Shown here: piece by piece, positions 9,273-18,525 of the stretch
How positions within the stretch are numbered: the stretch's first letter is position 1
Layout of the letters: every line of letters starts with the position of its first letter
Assembly: GCF_031460495.1 (NCBI RefSeq)
Contig: NZ_JAVKTS010000001.1
Coordinates: 682,001 to 746,000 of the forward strand
Length of the DNA stretch: 64,000 bases
Direction of reading: 5' to 3'
Source: Tissierella sp.
GTDB lineage: Bacteria > Bacillota > Clostridia > Tissierellales > Tissierellaceae
Program-made: the position numbers and the translations under genes
The notes under the pieces: generated by a model
What the model saw: only the letters and a program-made list of their open reading frames with translations
The model's database searches: none
What the model was told of the DNA's origin: nothing

Positions 9273-10447
9273 TTACTTACACCCCATTTCATTTGAATAG
9301 CTAGGAGATTGATCAAATACAATACCATAGATATACATAACATTATTAATAGGTAGTTAGATATAGAAGATATATTATTGTTGATTATATAGTTTCTATA
9401 AGTGTTTACAATTACTGCATCAGGTTTATATTTAGCAAAAAAGTCAAATATAGGACTACTATTCCATTTGTGTAGGGGTCCAATCATTCCACCTAATATC
9501 ATTTGGCCTACTAAGAATATCTGTAACAAAGGTAAGCCATATTTTTTCTTGAATATAGTAGATATTAAAGTACCTAATACTGTTATCATAAGGCTTTGTA
9601 CCAATACGATTAAGACTAATATAGGTAAAGACCCTTTAAATGATAAACCGCTTATTCTATAAGCGCCTACATAAATTAAGTTAGCTATTATCATAGTTAA
9701 ATAATTTGACATAATACCATAGTTGAAATATTGGAACTTAGTCATAGCAGTAGACATTATTCTATTATAAAGTCCTATTTCTTTTTCAATTGCATCTGAA
9801 GCAATAACTGACATTAAAAATATAATAAATGCAAAGTTTAAAAATGTAACTGAATAATATTCATAGGAGTTTAAGCTCTTTCTTACAGGATGGATATTGT
9901 TTTTAATAGAATCAGTTGTATAGGCTTTTCCTAATATTGTATTGATTTCTTCTACTAATTTATCTTTGTTTTCTTGTGATAATGAGTTATTTTCTATACT
10001 ATCTCCAATAATCAATCTTTGGCTTATTTCAATATTATATTTATCAACTATATTGACTAAAATATTTCCCAAAGAAGTTGGAGAATTTTCTTCTGCTTCC
10101 ACCTTCACAGCAGAGGAAGCCTTACCAATCAAGCTATCTTCATAACCCTTTAAAATTCTTAGGGTATAATCAAAATCTTCACTATGGCTAGATTTTATTG
10201 TAAGAACCTTAGACATTTCTTCATTACCTAAAAAAGATATTAGGTTTTGAGATTCCTTTGTATTATCTTCATCCACAATGACCACAGAAAAGATAGGATC
10301 ATTTATTGCTGGTGTGAACATATCTTGTTGTACATAACCCATTACTAGGGCAATTATTATTGGATAGATTGCATAGGATAAAACAAATGCTGGCAGTTCT
10401 CTTATTATTGATTTCAAAGATATCTTTAACCATGCTAATAATTTCAT
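9269..10447 (-). CDS. ABC-2 type transporter permease (first of two)
   Basis: A 392-residue paralogue of the permease encoded downstream. N-terminal TM (about 18-40), a large outer domain (about 45-205), then TMs from about residue 210, including the ABC-2 core motif KEIGLYNRIMSTAMTKFQYF. It follows the ATPase gene by 8 bases and overlaps the second permease by 4 bases. The pair with one ATPase is a common NatAB/YfiLMN-like arrangement. Confidence 0.85.
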   Translation of the reverse strand: MKLLAWLKISLKSIIRELPAFVLSYAIYPIIIALVMGYVQQDMFTPAINDPIFSVVIVDEDNTKESQNLISFLGNEEMSKVLTIKSSHSEDFDYTLRILKGYEDSLIGKASSAVKVEAEENSPTSLGNILVNIVDKYNIEISQRLIIGDSIENNSLSQENKDKLVEEINTILGKAYTTDSIKNNIHPVRKSLNSYEYYSVTFLNFAFIIFLMSVIASDAIEKEIGLYNRIMSTAMTKFQYFNYGIMSNYLTMIIANLIYVGAYRISGLSFKGSLPILVLIVLVQSLMITVLGTLISTIFKKKYGLPLLQIFLVGQMILGGMIGPLHKWNSSPIFDFFAKYKPDAVIVNTYRNYIINNNISSISNYLLIMLCISMVLYLINLLAIQMKWGVSK

Positions 10448-10455
10448 AATATCAC

Positions 10456-11394
10456 CTAATCCCTTAGTTTCTTGCCTGTTAAGGCTAAGAATACTTCTTC
10501 TAGATTTGGCTCATCAACATTAATGCTCTTTATAGTAGAATTATTGGTTTCAAGTACCTTTAACAATGATTCGAGTCTAAATTTATCTTCATCAACTAAT
10601 AGATTGATTTCATCATGGGAAGATTCACAATCTAGTACACCGCTTATTACTATAATATTATTTAATAGATCTTTATTAATATTATCAACTCTTAGGTTAA
10701 CCTTATTATTGCTACTAATCATAGATTTAACTGTTTTTTTAGGTCCAAAAGCAATTTCTCTTCCTTCATCTATGATAAAGATATTATTGCAAAGGTGCTC
10801 TACTTCCTCCATGTAATGAGAAGTGTAAAGTATTGTAGTATTTTTCTCTTTATTTACACCTTTGATGAATTCGAAAATATGGTTTCTTGATTGAGGATCA
10901 ATACCTACTGTAGGCTCATCAAGGATTAGTATCTTTGGTTCATGCATTATAGCTGCAGCCAAGTTTAACCTTCTCTTCATACCTCCAGAGAACTTCTTTA
11001 CCTTATCTTTCCTCTTTTCAGTAAGACCTGTAATATCCAGTGCATAGTTAATCCTTTCCTTCAAAAGCTTTCCCTTTAGTCCATATAGACTAGCGAAAAA
11101 CTCCAGGTTATCATATGCTGATACGGTTTCCATCAAAGCTAGTTCCTGTGGGACAAGACCTAGGAATTCCTTTGCCTTGATAGAATTCTTCTTTACATCA
11201 AATCCACCTATTGCTATATTTCCATTATTGGCATCCAGTAGCCCAGTCATTATATTGATTAAAGTAGATTTACCAGCACCATTTGGGCCTATTAGTCCAA
11301 AGATATCCCCTTTTGCTACAGTAAAGGAAATATTGTCCAATACAATCTTATCATCAAAATTTTTGCTGATATTATTTACTTCTATAATATTCAT
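10456..11394 (-). CDS. ABC transporter ATP-binding protein
   Basis: A 312-residue ATPase: Walker A GPNGAGKST (about 37-45), Q-loop LVPQELALM, signature FSGGMKRRLNLAAA, Walker B ILILDEPTVGIDPQ, H-loop TSHYMEEVE. The C-terminal extension (about 215-310) ends LEEVFLALTGKKLRD, as in the drug/Na+ exporter (CcmA/NatA) group. It drives the two ABC-2 permeases encoded directly downstream. The start is preceded by AAGGGGGCG. It lies 115 bases downstream of the response regulator gene. Confidence 0.9.
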   Translation of the reverse strand: MNIIEVNNISKNFDDKIVLDNISFTVAKGDIFGLIGPNGAGKSTLINIMTGLLDANNGNIAIGGFDVKKNSIKAKEFLGLVPQELALMETVSAYDNLEFFASLYGLKGKLLKERINYALDITGLTEKRKDKVKKFSGGMKRRLNLAAAIMHEPKILILDEPTVGIDPQSRNHIFEFIKGVNKEKNTTILYTSHYMEEVEHLCNNIFIIDEGREIAFGPKKTVKSMISSNNKVNLRVDNINKDLLNNIIVISGVLDCESSHDEINLLVDEDKFRLESLLKVLETNNSTIKSINVDEPNLEEVFLALTGKKLRD

Positions 11395-11509
11395 AAATAT
11401 CGCCCCCTTAATTTAGTGAATATCTCTTCACTGTCTTCATTCTCATTATATTGCATAAAATAGAAAGTATATATTGCCCGAGGTAATGGAAAAGTAGTGA
11501 CTAAAGTCA

Positions 11510-12157
11510 CTACTTGGCAAAATTGTTTTTAAATGCAAAGACTACTATCTGAGTTCGATCTCTTAGTCCAAGCTTCGATAGAATTGTGCTTACATTATTT
11601 TTAATTGTACCTTCAGAGAGAAAAAGTTTTTCTCCTATTTCCTTATTAGAGAAACCATCAGATATATATTTAATGATATCACATTCTTTATGGCTTAAAT
11701 CATATTCTTTACATATTTCTTCTGGATCAACTTTTATTGGGCTATAGTTTAGAATATCATTAGCTACATCTGGATGAATGACTATATTGCCCATGAGTGC
11801 TGCCTTGATGCCTTCATAAATCAGATCATAAGAACTATCTTTGAGAAGATATCCTGATGCTCCGTTTTTAAGAGCTTCCTGTATGTATTCAATATCTTTA
11901 AATGTGGTAAGTATTAGAACCTTAATATCTGGGAACTCATCCTTAACAAGTTGCGTACCTTTTACACCATCACATAAGGGCATTCTAATATCCATTAACA
12001 CTAAATCAATACTATTTTTTTTACAAATCTCCAAAGCTTCATATCCATTTTCACCCATAGCAACAACATCCATATCATTATAGGTAGATAGAATAATTTT
12101 AAGTCCTTCCCTTATTAACTTCTCATCATCAATTATTGCAATTCTAATTTTATCCAT
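11510..12157 (-). CDS. NarL/LuxR-family response regulator
   Basis: A receiver domain (residues about 3-118; phospho-acceptor Asp in VLMDIRMP, conserved Lys in LKDSS) followed by a LuxR-type helix-turn-helix (about 148-210: LSHKECDIIKYISDGFSNKEIGEKL, written here in part; SEGTIKNNVSTILSKL). The start is taken at 12157 because the receiver begins immediately (MDKIRIAIIDDE) and GGGTGGTG lies upstream; longer in-frame starts run into the kinase gene. It overlaps the kinase stop by 8 bases. It probably controls the downstream ABC exporter in response to a membrane signal. Confidence 0.9.
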   Translation of the reverse strand: MDKIRIAIIDDEKLIREGLKIILSTYNDMDVVAMGENGYEALEICKKNSIDLVLMDIRMPLCDGVKGTQLVKDEFPDIKVLILTTFKDIEYIQEALKNGASGYLLKDSSYDLIYEGIKAALMGNIVIHPDVANDILNYSPIKVDPEEICKEYDLSHKECDIIKYISDGFSNKEIGEKLFLSEGTIKNNVSTILSKLGLRDRTQIVVFAFKNNFAK

Positions 12158-13289
12158 AATACACCACCCTAAGTAAAAAACCTTTATCTTCTTGGCTTTC
12201 ATAGCTAACCTTTCCACCAAGTTCCCGAACTCTTTCAGATAAACTAGTTAAACCTATTCCAGGATTTATCTTATTAGTACCGATTCCATTATCTTGTATA
12301 GTAACAATTAATTCCTTGTCACCAAAATGCATAAATATGTTAACCTTAGTAGCTTTACCATGCTTTGCAGAGTTGGACAGGGACTCCTGTACAATTCTAT
12401 ATAAGACTAAAGATATTTCTTCATTAAGGGGCCATTTGTTCTTAGAAAAGCTTAGTTTTACATCTATACCAGTTAATTTATTAAAATCCCTTATTAATCC
12501 TTCAATAGCTAGTAAGGATTCATACTCCTTAAATTCCCTAGGTTTAAGCTCTCTTAAAGCTTTTCTAATTTCCTCAAGACCATTTCTAGCAAAGACTTGC
12601 AAATTAGATGCCATTAGAGAAGCTGCCTCCCCATCATCTTTTCCAATCTTTTCAATAGCACCAAGTTGAATTATTATTGTAGATAGGCTATGACCAACAC
12701 TATCATGTATATCCCTTGATATCCTATTTCGCTCCTTAAGTATTGATAGTTCCTTAACTGAATTTGCGTAAGTCTCTAACTCGCGATTACTTCTGATTAG
12801 TTCATCTTCAGATTTTCTAAGTCTATGATATAAACTTTCTGCCTTTAACTTCTTATGCCGTTCTTCATTTATAATTGAAGAGATTAATCCTATAGCTATA
12901 ATTGTAGTCATATAAGATAAGAGATAATTAATTTCCAATTCCCTACAAGTAAATAAGAGAGTTACAATCCCTAGTAAGCTAGATATATATTTGCTAAAAT
13001 TATCTAGTAGGAAAAAGCTATCTATTATCCCTAAAATAAAGTATGACAAAATCATACTACTAAAGTCTTTACACAAGGCATATGCCAATATCCAATCAAA
13101 CATTATTGATATAAAAACAGGGGCATTTCTGCCCCTAAAGAAATAATAGCGTAATTGAGTATTTATAATAAAAAACAAAATTAAGGCAACAGCAAAAGAA
13201 CTAAGATTATGCATCTCAGTGAAAGTAACTCCCAACACTATAATAAATACAATTAAATATCTTGTAATCAAGAAAGTCTTATTTTCCAT
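12150..13289 (-). CDS. NarL-type sensor histidine kinase
   Basis: About 380 residues. Roughly five or six hydrophobic segments fill residues 5-140 with little extracellular loop, so the signal is probably sensed within the membrane (as in DesK/LiaS-like kinases). A short coiled coil (about 145-185) leads to the HisKA_3 box with phospho-acceptor His (ERNRISRDIHDSVGHSLS) and an ATPase domain with ALRELKP, VQESLSNSAKHGKA (N box) and DNGIG (G1). The ATG at 13289 has GGGTG seven bases upstream; an ATG at 13295 is also possible but too close to that site. Confidence 0.9.
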   Translation of the reverse strand: MENKTFLITRYLIVFIIVLGVTFTEMHNLSSFAVALILFFIINTQLRYYFFRGRNAPVFISIMFDWILAYALCKDFSSMILSYFILGIIDSFFLLDNFSKYISSLLGIVTLLFTCRELEINYLLSYMTTIIAIGLISSIINEERHKKLKAESLYHRLRKSEDELIRSNRELETYANSVKELSILKERNRISRDIHDSVGHSLSTIIIQLGAIEKIGKDDGEAASLMASNLQVFARNGLEEIRKALRELKPREFKEYESLLAIEGLIRDFNKLTGIDVKLSFSKNKWPLNEEISLVLYRIVQESLSNSAKHGKATKVNIFMHFGDKELIVTIQDNGIGTNKINPGIGLTSLSERVRELGGKVSYESQEDKGFLLRVVYYG

Positions 13290-13312
13290 AGTCATACACC
13301 CATAATCTTTAT

Positions 13313-14215
13313 CTAATCAATTGTTTTAAATATATGTTCCAACATTTCCATACAATGTTTAACAGTTCTCTTATCTTCATTATCAATTAGTGGATTTAAT
13401 TCTACAAAATCCATTGAAGTCACAAATTTTCCACCTAATAGAGAAGTGAAGACTGATTTGCCTTCTTCCATGGAAAATCCTTCTGTGACAGGAGTTCCTG
13501 TGCCTGGTACCAAGCTAGAATCAAGGACATCTATATCAAAGCTTAGATGAACCCCATCTACATCAGAAGCCTTAATTTTTTCAATTATTTCTTCTAATAC
13601 ATTATCCAGACCTCTTTCCCTTACTACTTCTATAGTATACATATTAAGATTAAGTTCATCAGCTAGAGCAAACTCTCCAGGATCAATGTCTCTACCACCT
13701 AGGATATATACATTTTCAGGTTTTACTTTTTGACCATCAAAATAGATATTTGTTAGAGTAGGATGACCCACATTCATTGATGCTGCCAGTGGCATACCAT
13801 GTATATTACCTGAAGGTGAAGTTTCAAAGGTATTTATATCCCCATGGGCATCCACCCAAATTACGGCTAATTCCTTGAAAAACTTACTTGCACCGGCAAT
13901 GCTACCCATTCCTAAGGCATGATCCCCACCAATTACAAAAGGGAAACCCTGTCCCTTGAGTGAGCAGTATACATTGTTAGCTAGGTTTGTGTTAATTTCA
14001 GTGACTGTATTCAAATATTTCATCTTTGGATGATCAGCATATTTTAATTCAACCCCTATAGATGGTACATGTATATCACCCATATCATGTACATTATGTC
14101 CATTCTTTTTAATGATATCAATAATTCCCTTTTCCCTAAGTGTTCCAGGACCTAAATTTGCACCATCTCTATCACAGCCATAGCTCAATGGTACTCCAAT
14201 TACATTAATATCCAT
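13313..14215 (-). CDS. rocF: Arginase (ureohydrolase family)
   Basis: A 300-residue ureohydrolase with the dinuclear Mn motifs: GGDHALGMG (about 98-106), VWVDAHGDINT (about 121-131), SFDIDVLDSSLVPGTGTPV and a late MDFVELNP. The length and the GTGTPVTEG segment fit arginase (arginine to ornithine plus urea) better than agmatinase. The start at 14215 is chosen because the protein then begins MDINVIGVPLSYGCDR, as in RocF, behind GGGGGGT. Only 23 bases separate it from the histidine kinase gene, so co-transcription is possible though the functional link is unclear. Confidence 0.85.
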   Translation of the reverse strand: MDINVIGVPLSYGCDRDGANLGPGTLREKGIIDIIKKNGHNVHDMGDIHVPSIGVELKYADHPKMKYLNTVTEINTNLANNVYCSLKGQGFPFVIGGDHALGMGSIAGASKFFKELAVIWVDAHGDINTFETSPSGNIHGMPLAASMNVGHPTLTNIYFDGQKVKPENVYILGGRDIDPGEFALADELNLNMYTIEVVRERGLDNVLEEIIEKIKASDVDGVHLSFDIDVLDSSLVPGTGTPVTEGFSMEEGKSVFTSLLGGKFVTSMDFVELNPLIDNEDKRTVKHCMEMLEHIFKTID

Positions 14216-14372
14216 TAGCAAAACCCCCCAATATATATTTGCAATATTATTATACCATCTATTGTATAATTTTGTTAATAAATTAAGCTTCAATTATTAA
14301 TTATTGTTAATTTTAAATCCAATTAGTCCAGATATGTTATAATTATTATACTAAAGAAGCAGAGGTGAAAAA

Positions 14373-14981
14373 ATGGCAAAATATTTTTATGCAGTTAGGA
14401 AGGGAAACAGTATTGGTGTATATGAGACTTGGAAGGAATGTGAGGACCAAGTAAGAGGATATTCAGGAGCAGAATATAAAAAATTTCCTACATATGAAGA
14501 AGCATCATTATTCATAAAAGGTGGAAATGAAGAAATCAAGCTAATTGATGAAAACAACTTAAAGGAAAATGAAGTCATAGCATATGTTGATGGCAGCTTT
14601 GATTTATCCAATTGGACCTATAGCTATGGAGTTGTTTTTATAACTATTGATGGTAAAGAGACCTATAGTGGCCGTGAAAATCATAAAGACTTGGCAGAGA
14701 TGAGAAATGTATCGGGAGAAATAAAAGGGGCTATGGTGGCAATGGATTTAGCCCTAGAGAAAGGTAAAGATACTCTATACCTTCATTTCGACTACACAGG
14801 TATAGAACAATGGGCAACAGGAAACTGGAAGACAAATAAAGAAGGAACAAAAAATTACAAAGCTTTCTATGACTCAATAAAGAATAAATTGAAGGTAATA
14901 TTTGTAAAAGTAAAGGCCCATTCAGGTATAGAATATAATGAAGAAGCAGATAAATTAGCTAAAGAAGCAATTCTACCTTAA
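14373..14981 (+). CDS. rnhA: Ribonuclease H1 with N-terminal viroplasmin domain
   Basis: A 202-residue protein. Residues 2-50 are the viroplasmin/hybrid-binding domain (KYFYAVRKGNSIGVYETW, KKFPTYEEASLFIKG). Residues about 70-200 are the RNase H domain with acidic residues in AYVDGSFD, VSGEIKGAM, LHFDYTGIEQW and EEADKLAKEA, and HSG before the last helix. It removes RNA from RNA-DNA hybrids. The gene ends at the start of a perfect 22-bp palindrome that probably acts as its terminator. Confidence 0.95.
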   Translation: MAKYFYAVRKGNSIGVYETWKECEDQVRGYSGAEYKKFPTYEEASLFIKGGNEEIKLIDENNLKENEVIAYVDGSFDLSNWTYSYGVVFITIDGKETYSGRENHKDLAEMRNVSGEIKGAMVAMDLALEKGKDTLYLHFDYTGIEQWATGNWKTNKEGTKNYKAFYDSIKNKLKVIFVKVKAHSGIEYNEEADKLAKEAILP

Positions 14982-15025
14982 ATAAGTTTGGATTTTGGTG
15001 CCAGGCACCAAAATCCAAACTTATT
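14981..15025. repeat. Perfect 22-bp inverted repeat with GGTGCCAGGCACC core, probable bidirectional terminator
   Basis: Left arm 14981-15002, single central A at 15003, right arm 15004-15025, all 22 pairs matching. The core GGTGCCAGGCACC resembles short palindromes that recur in intergenic regions of many Firmicutes. It sits between the convergent rnhA and dCMP deaminase genes and overlaps the last codons of the latter. Confidence 0.8.
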
Positions 15026-15449
15026 ATATTTTTTCGTATCCAATATTCTTGTTCTTAAGTAATTCTAATGCATAATCATCTATTCTATAATCATTTTTGT
15101 AATAAATATGTTTGATACCTGCTTGGATCAAGGCTTTGGTACAATTAAGGCATGGAAAATGTGTTACATATGCTGTGCAGTTTTTTACAGATATACCTTC
15201 TTTTGCACAGTATAATAATGCATTTATCTCTGCATGTATAGTGGCTATACAATGACCTTCTCTCATAGTATGACCTGCATCATCGCAATGAGGGTTGCCA
15301 GAAACTGAGCCATTATAGCCACTAGATACTATTCTATTATCATCATTAACTAGGATACATCCAACCCAAGCCCTATCACAGGTGGAACGAGTTGCCACTA
15401 GCTCAGTAATCTCCATGAAATATTCTTTCCAATTCTTCCTATTTGACAT
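15024..15449 (-). CDS. dCMP deaminase (ComEB family)
   Basis: A 141-residue zinc deaminase with the catalytic motifs TIHAEINALL (His and Glu) and FPCLNCTKALIQ (two Cys zinc ligands), plus the N-terminal SNRKNWKEYFMEITELVATRS partially matching ComEB/dCMP deaminase. It converts dCMP to dUMP for thymidylate synthesis. The extra Cys/His near residues 40-66 (GNPHCDDAGH) fit the structural zinc of this family. Confidence 0.9.
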   Translation of the reverse strand: MSNRKNWKEYFMEITELVATRSTCDRAWVGCILVNDDNRIVSSGYNGSVSGNPHCDDAGHTMREGHCIATIHAEINALLYCAKEGISVKNCTAYVTHFPCLNCTKALIQAGIKHIYYKNDYRIDDYALELLKNKNIGYEKI

Positions 15450-15602
15450 AATCTCAACTCCTAAAATCTTTTATCATTATATTATCATAATACAATAAAC
15501 CTTCCAATAATTTTATCCCTAAATACTAAGAAATGTATTATAATGATATTAAGATAGTTAATTAACAAATGAATAGGAAAAATTGAGAGAGGTGTTATTG
15601 AT

Positions 15603-16883
15603 ATGTCTTATGACAATAAAGTTGAGTATCTGCTAAATATGGTAAAAGACGAGACTGTGCCTGCTATTGGATGTACTGAACCTGTAGCAGTGGCTTTTGC
15701 AGCAGCTTATGCAAAAAAATATTTAAATGATGAAATAGATAGAATGGATATATTAGTAAGTAAAAATATATATAAAAATGGAAAGTCAGTTATTATTCCC
15801 AATACAATTGAATGGGGTTTAGATTTAGCAGCAGCTCTAGGAGTAATAGGTGGTAATCCAGATGATGAACTTATGATACTTAGAAATGTTGATTTAGAAT
15901 TAATAGATAAGGCTCATAATATGATAGATGAAGGAAGAATTACAGTAAACTATCTAGAGAATTCTCCAGATGTATATGTTGAAATCATCCTAAGTAACAA
16001 TAAGGAAAAGGTTGAATTAATCCTTAATGGTAAACATAATCATATAGAAAAGGTAGTATATAATGGTGAAATAGTATATGAAAATCCATTAAATGAAGAA
16101 ATAGCATCATCCAATTCAATACTTAAGGAACTATCCTTTAAAGAAATCAGAAGAATTGCTGAGGAAATAAATATTGAGGATATAAGATTTATTGAAGATG
16201 GAATAATAATGAATAAGAATGCTGCAGAAGATGGGTTGGCAGGGGGCAAAGGTCTTAAAATAGGATCAGCTTTATATAAATTGCAGAAAGAGGGCAAGAT
16301 AAATGCAGATTCTTCTATGAGAGCTAGAATACTGACAGCTGCTTCAGCAGATGCTAGAATGGGTGGATCTGATTGTCCTATAATGACTTCTGCTGGCTCA
16401 GGGAATCAAGGACTAGGAGTGGTTCTACCTATAATGGTAGTTGCAGAGGATAATGAAATTCATCGTGATAAACTCATTAGAGGAGTGTTTTTTGCCCATA
16501 TAATTAATAAGTATGTAAAGATGTATACTGGAAAACTATCTGCAATGTGTGGTTGTGCCATAGCAGCAGGTATTGGTTCCAGTTCAGCAATTACTTGGAT
16601 ATTAGGTGGAAATGATGAGCAAATTGCAGGGGCTGCAACTAATATGTTATCGAACCTTACAGGAATGATTTGTGATGGTGCTAAGGAAAACTGCGCATTA
16701 AAACTATCTTCATCTGCTGGTGAGGCAGTGCTGTCAGCATTTTTAGCTTTGGAAAATGTAATTGTAAAGCCAAATATTGGAATTGTAGGCAATAATATAG
16801 AAGAAACTATCAAAAATGTGGGTACACTATGTAAAGAAGGGCTTATACAGGCCAATGATGTAATTGTTGGTATAATTCAGTAG
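15603..16883 (+). CDS. cyuA: L-cysteine desulfidase / UPF0597 (CyuA-like) iron-sulfur lyase
   Basis: A 426-residue protein of the UPF0597/CdsB family. Conserved cysteines lie in VPAIGCTEPVAVAFA (about 20-34), MCGCAIAAGIGSSSAITW (about 315-331) and GMICDGAKENCALK (about 350-363), proposed to hold a [4Fe-4S] cluster as in L-serine dehydratase alpha subunits. It degrades L-cysteine to pyruvate, ammonia and sulfide. The length is standard. The gene stands alone with GAGAGGTG about 10 bases before the ATG. Confidence 0.9.
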   Translation: MSYDNKVEYLLNMVKDETVPAIGCTEPVAVAFAAAYAKKYLNDEIDRMDILVSKNIYKNGKSVIIPNTIEWGLDLAAALGVIGGNPDDELMILRNVDLELIDKAHNMIDEGRITVNYLENSPDVYVEIILSNNKEKVELILNGKHNHIEKVVYNGEIVYENPLNEEIASSNSILKELSFKEIRRIAEEINIEDIRFIEDGIIMNKNAAEDGLAGGKGLKIGSALYKLQKEGKINADSSMRARILTAASADARMGGSDCPIMTSAGSGNQGLGVVLPIMVVAEDNEIHRDKLIRGVFFAHIINKYVKMYTGKLSAMCGCAIAAGIGSSSAITWILGGNDEQIAGAATNMLSNLTGMICDGAKENCALKLSSSAGEAVLSAFLALENVIVKPNIGIVGNNIEETIKNVGTLCKEGLIQANDVIVGIIQ

Positions 16884-16934
16884 TTTATAGGTTGACAATA
16901 TGGGTATATTTCTACAAAGAAAGGAGGAAGACTA

Positions 16935-17315
16935 ATGTTAAAAGAATTCAAAGAATTTGCAGTAAAAGGTAATGTAATTGATCTAGCGGTGGGTGTAATT
17001 ATAGGTGGTGCATTTGGTAAAATAGTCTCATCTTTAGTAAATGATATAGTAATGCCAATCATGGGTCTATTAATAGGTAAGGTTGATTTTGCTAGCCTGC
17101 ATTTCGGTGTAGTAAACTATGGAATTTTTATCAATACTATTATTGAGTTTTTAATAATTGCTTTTTCAATTTTTATAGTTATAAGACAATTGAATAGATT
17201 TAAGAGAAAAGAAGAAGCAGTAGAAGTAGCTCCTACTACAAAAGCTTGTCCATATTGTTATACAGATATACACATAGATGCTTCAAGATGTCCACACTGT
17301 ACTTCAGAAATATAA
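16935..17315 (+). CDS. mscL: Large-conductance mechanosensitive channel with C-terminal zinc ribbon
   Basis: A 126-residue protein. Residues 1-95 are MscL: the N-terminal [29 protein letters not shown], periplasmic loop, and TM2 [17 protein letters not shown] followed by the basic [11 protein letters not shown]. Instead of the usual helical bundle, the tail (about 106-126) is a zinc ribbon with two CxxC pairs (CPYC, CPHC). The channel releases solutes on osmotic downshock. It sits 51 bases after the cysteine desulfidase gene. Confidence 0.95.
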   Translation: MLKEFKEFAVKGNVIDLAVGVIIGGAFGKIVSSLVNDIVMPIMGLLIGKVDFASLHFGVVNYGIFINTIIEFLIIAFSIFIVIRQLNRFKRKEEAVEVAPTTKACPYCYTDIHIDASRCPHCTSEI

Positions 17316-17332
17316 GCAAAACTAATATCTTA

Positions 17333-17407
17333 GGGTGAATAGTTGAGAAGAACAATTTAATTCTTTAAAACTATTCACTATTTAATATTCACCAATAACT
17401 ATTCACT
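17333..17407. repeat. Inverted and direct copies of a GTGAATAGTT / AACTATTCAC motif
   Basis: GTGAATAGTT occurs at about 17335-17344, and its complement AACTATTCAC at 17369-17378 and again at 17397-17406. The first two can form a hairpin. Lies between mscL and the CapA gene. Confidence 0.55.
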
Positions 17408-17427
17408 ACAATAATCGGGGGGATTCA

Positions 17428-18510
17428 ATGAACAGGGGAGTTTACTTATTTTTTTTATTAACCATGTTTTCAAATTTACTTCCTATAGAAAGCAAAGGGA
17501 TTCATAGATTTGAAAAAGAAAAAACAGTATTATCTCGTCAAGAGGTAAATACCAAAGATAAATACATAATTTCCATAGTAGGAGACATACTGATGGATGG
17601 CAGTGTTAGAGGACAAATAGATAGAAATGGGATAGGGTATCCTTGGGAAATGGTTGAAGGATATTTTCAGGATGATGATATAACCATAGGAAATTTAGAA
17701 ACCAGTATCACAAATGGGGGTACAAAATGGGAAGAGAAGCAATATAATTTTAGGTCGGATCCCAAGAATCTTGCAGCGATGAAAGATGCAAGTATAGATG
17801 TGGTGACTCTAGCTAATAATCATACCTTAGATTATGGGATTGATGGCTTTTTAGATACATTAAATCATATAGACAAGGGTGAAATAAAAAGAGCCGGTGG
17901 AGGTAGTAATAGAAAAGAAGCAATGGAAGGGGTTATTATAGAAAAAGAAAATATTAAATTTGGAATTTTATCTTTTTCTAGAGTAGTGCCTGATGTAAAA
18001 TGGTATGCTACTTCTAAGGGACCTGGAATTGTAGGAGCCTATGATTCCCATATAGAAGGAGTAGTGAACCAAATAATAGATATGAAAAAAGAAGTAGATA
18101 TTGTACTAGTGTCCATACATTGGGGTGTAGAACTTAGTACTAGTCCGAGGAAAGAGGAAATGGATCTAGCTAAGAAATTAGTGGATGCAGGAGCTGATAT
18201 AATTATGGGGCATCACCCTCATGTACTCCAAGGCATTGAAATATATAATGGAAAGCCAATATTTTATAGTTTAGGAAATTTTGTATTTGGATCAAAAAAT
18301 GAGCTTACAGCAAGTACAATGATAGCTCAAATTAATATAATAGATAAAGCCATAGATAATGTGAAAATCATTCCATGTACCATAGTTATGGGTAGGCCAA
18401 CTCCTGTGGAAGAAGATAAAAAGGCAGAGAAGATCAAATATATAAATACTATTTCAAATAATTTTAATACTAAAATTAGTAATGAAGGAATAATAAAAAT
18501 CAATCAGTAA
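17428..18510 (+). CDS. CapA/PGA_cap family metallophosphatase-like protein
   Basis: A 360-residue protein with a short N-terminal hydrophobic segment (about 3-17, a signal or anchor) and the PGA_cap fold motifs in order: SIVGDILMDG, GNLETSIT, LANNHTLDYG, HWGVELS, IMGHHPHVLQG and YSLGNFVFGS. The metal-binding Asp/Asn/His residues are intact. Family members act in poly-gamma-glutamate capsule synthesis or are surface hydrolases of unknown substrate; no other capsule genes are nearby, so a poly-gamma-glutamate role is unproven. The gene precedes a patatin-like gene by 15 bases. Confidence 0.85.
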   Translation: MNRGVYLFFLLTMFSNLLPIESKGIHRFEKEKTVLSRQEVNTKDKYIISIVGDILMDGSVRGQIDRNGIGYPWEMVEGYFQDDDITIGNLETSITNGGTKWEEKQYNFRSDPKNLAAMKDASIDVVTLANNHTLDYGIDGFLDTLNHIDKGEIKRAGGGSNRKEAMEGVIIEKENIKFGILSFSRVVPDVKWYATSKGPGIVGAYDSHIEGVVNQIIDMKKEVDIVLVSIHWGVELSTSPRKEEMDLAKKLVDAGADIIMGHHPHVLQGIEIYNGKPIFYSLGNFVFGSKNELTASTMIAQINIIDKAIDNVKIIPCTIVMGRPTPVEEDKKAEKIKYINTISNNFNTKISNEGIIKINQ

Positions 18511-18525
18511 TAAAGAGGTGTTAAA

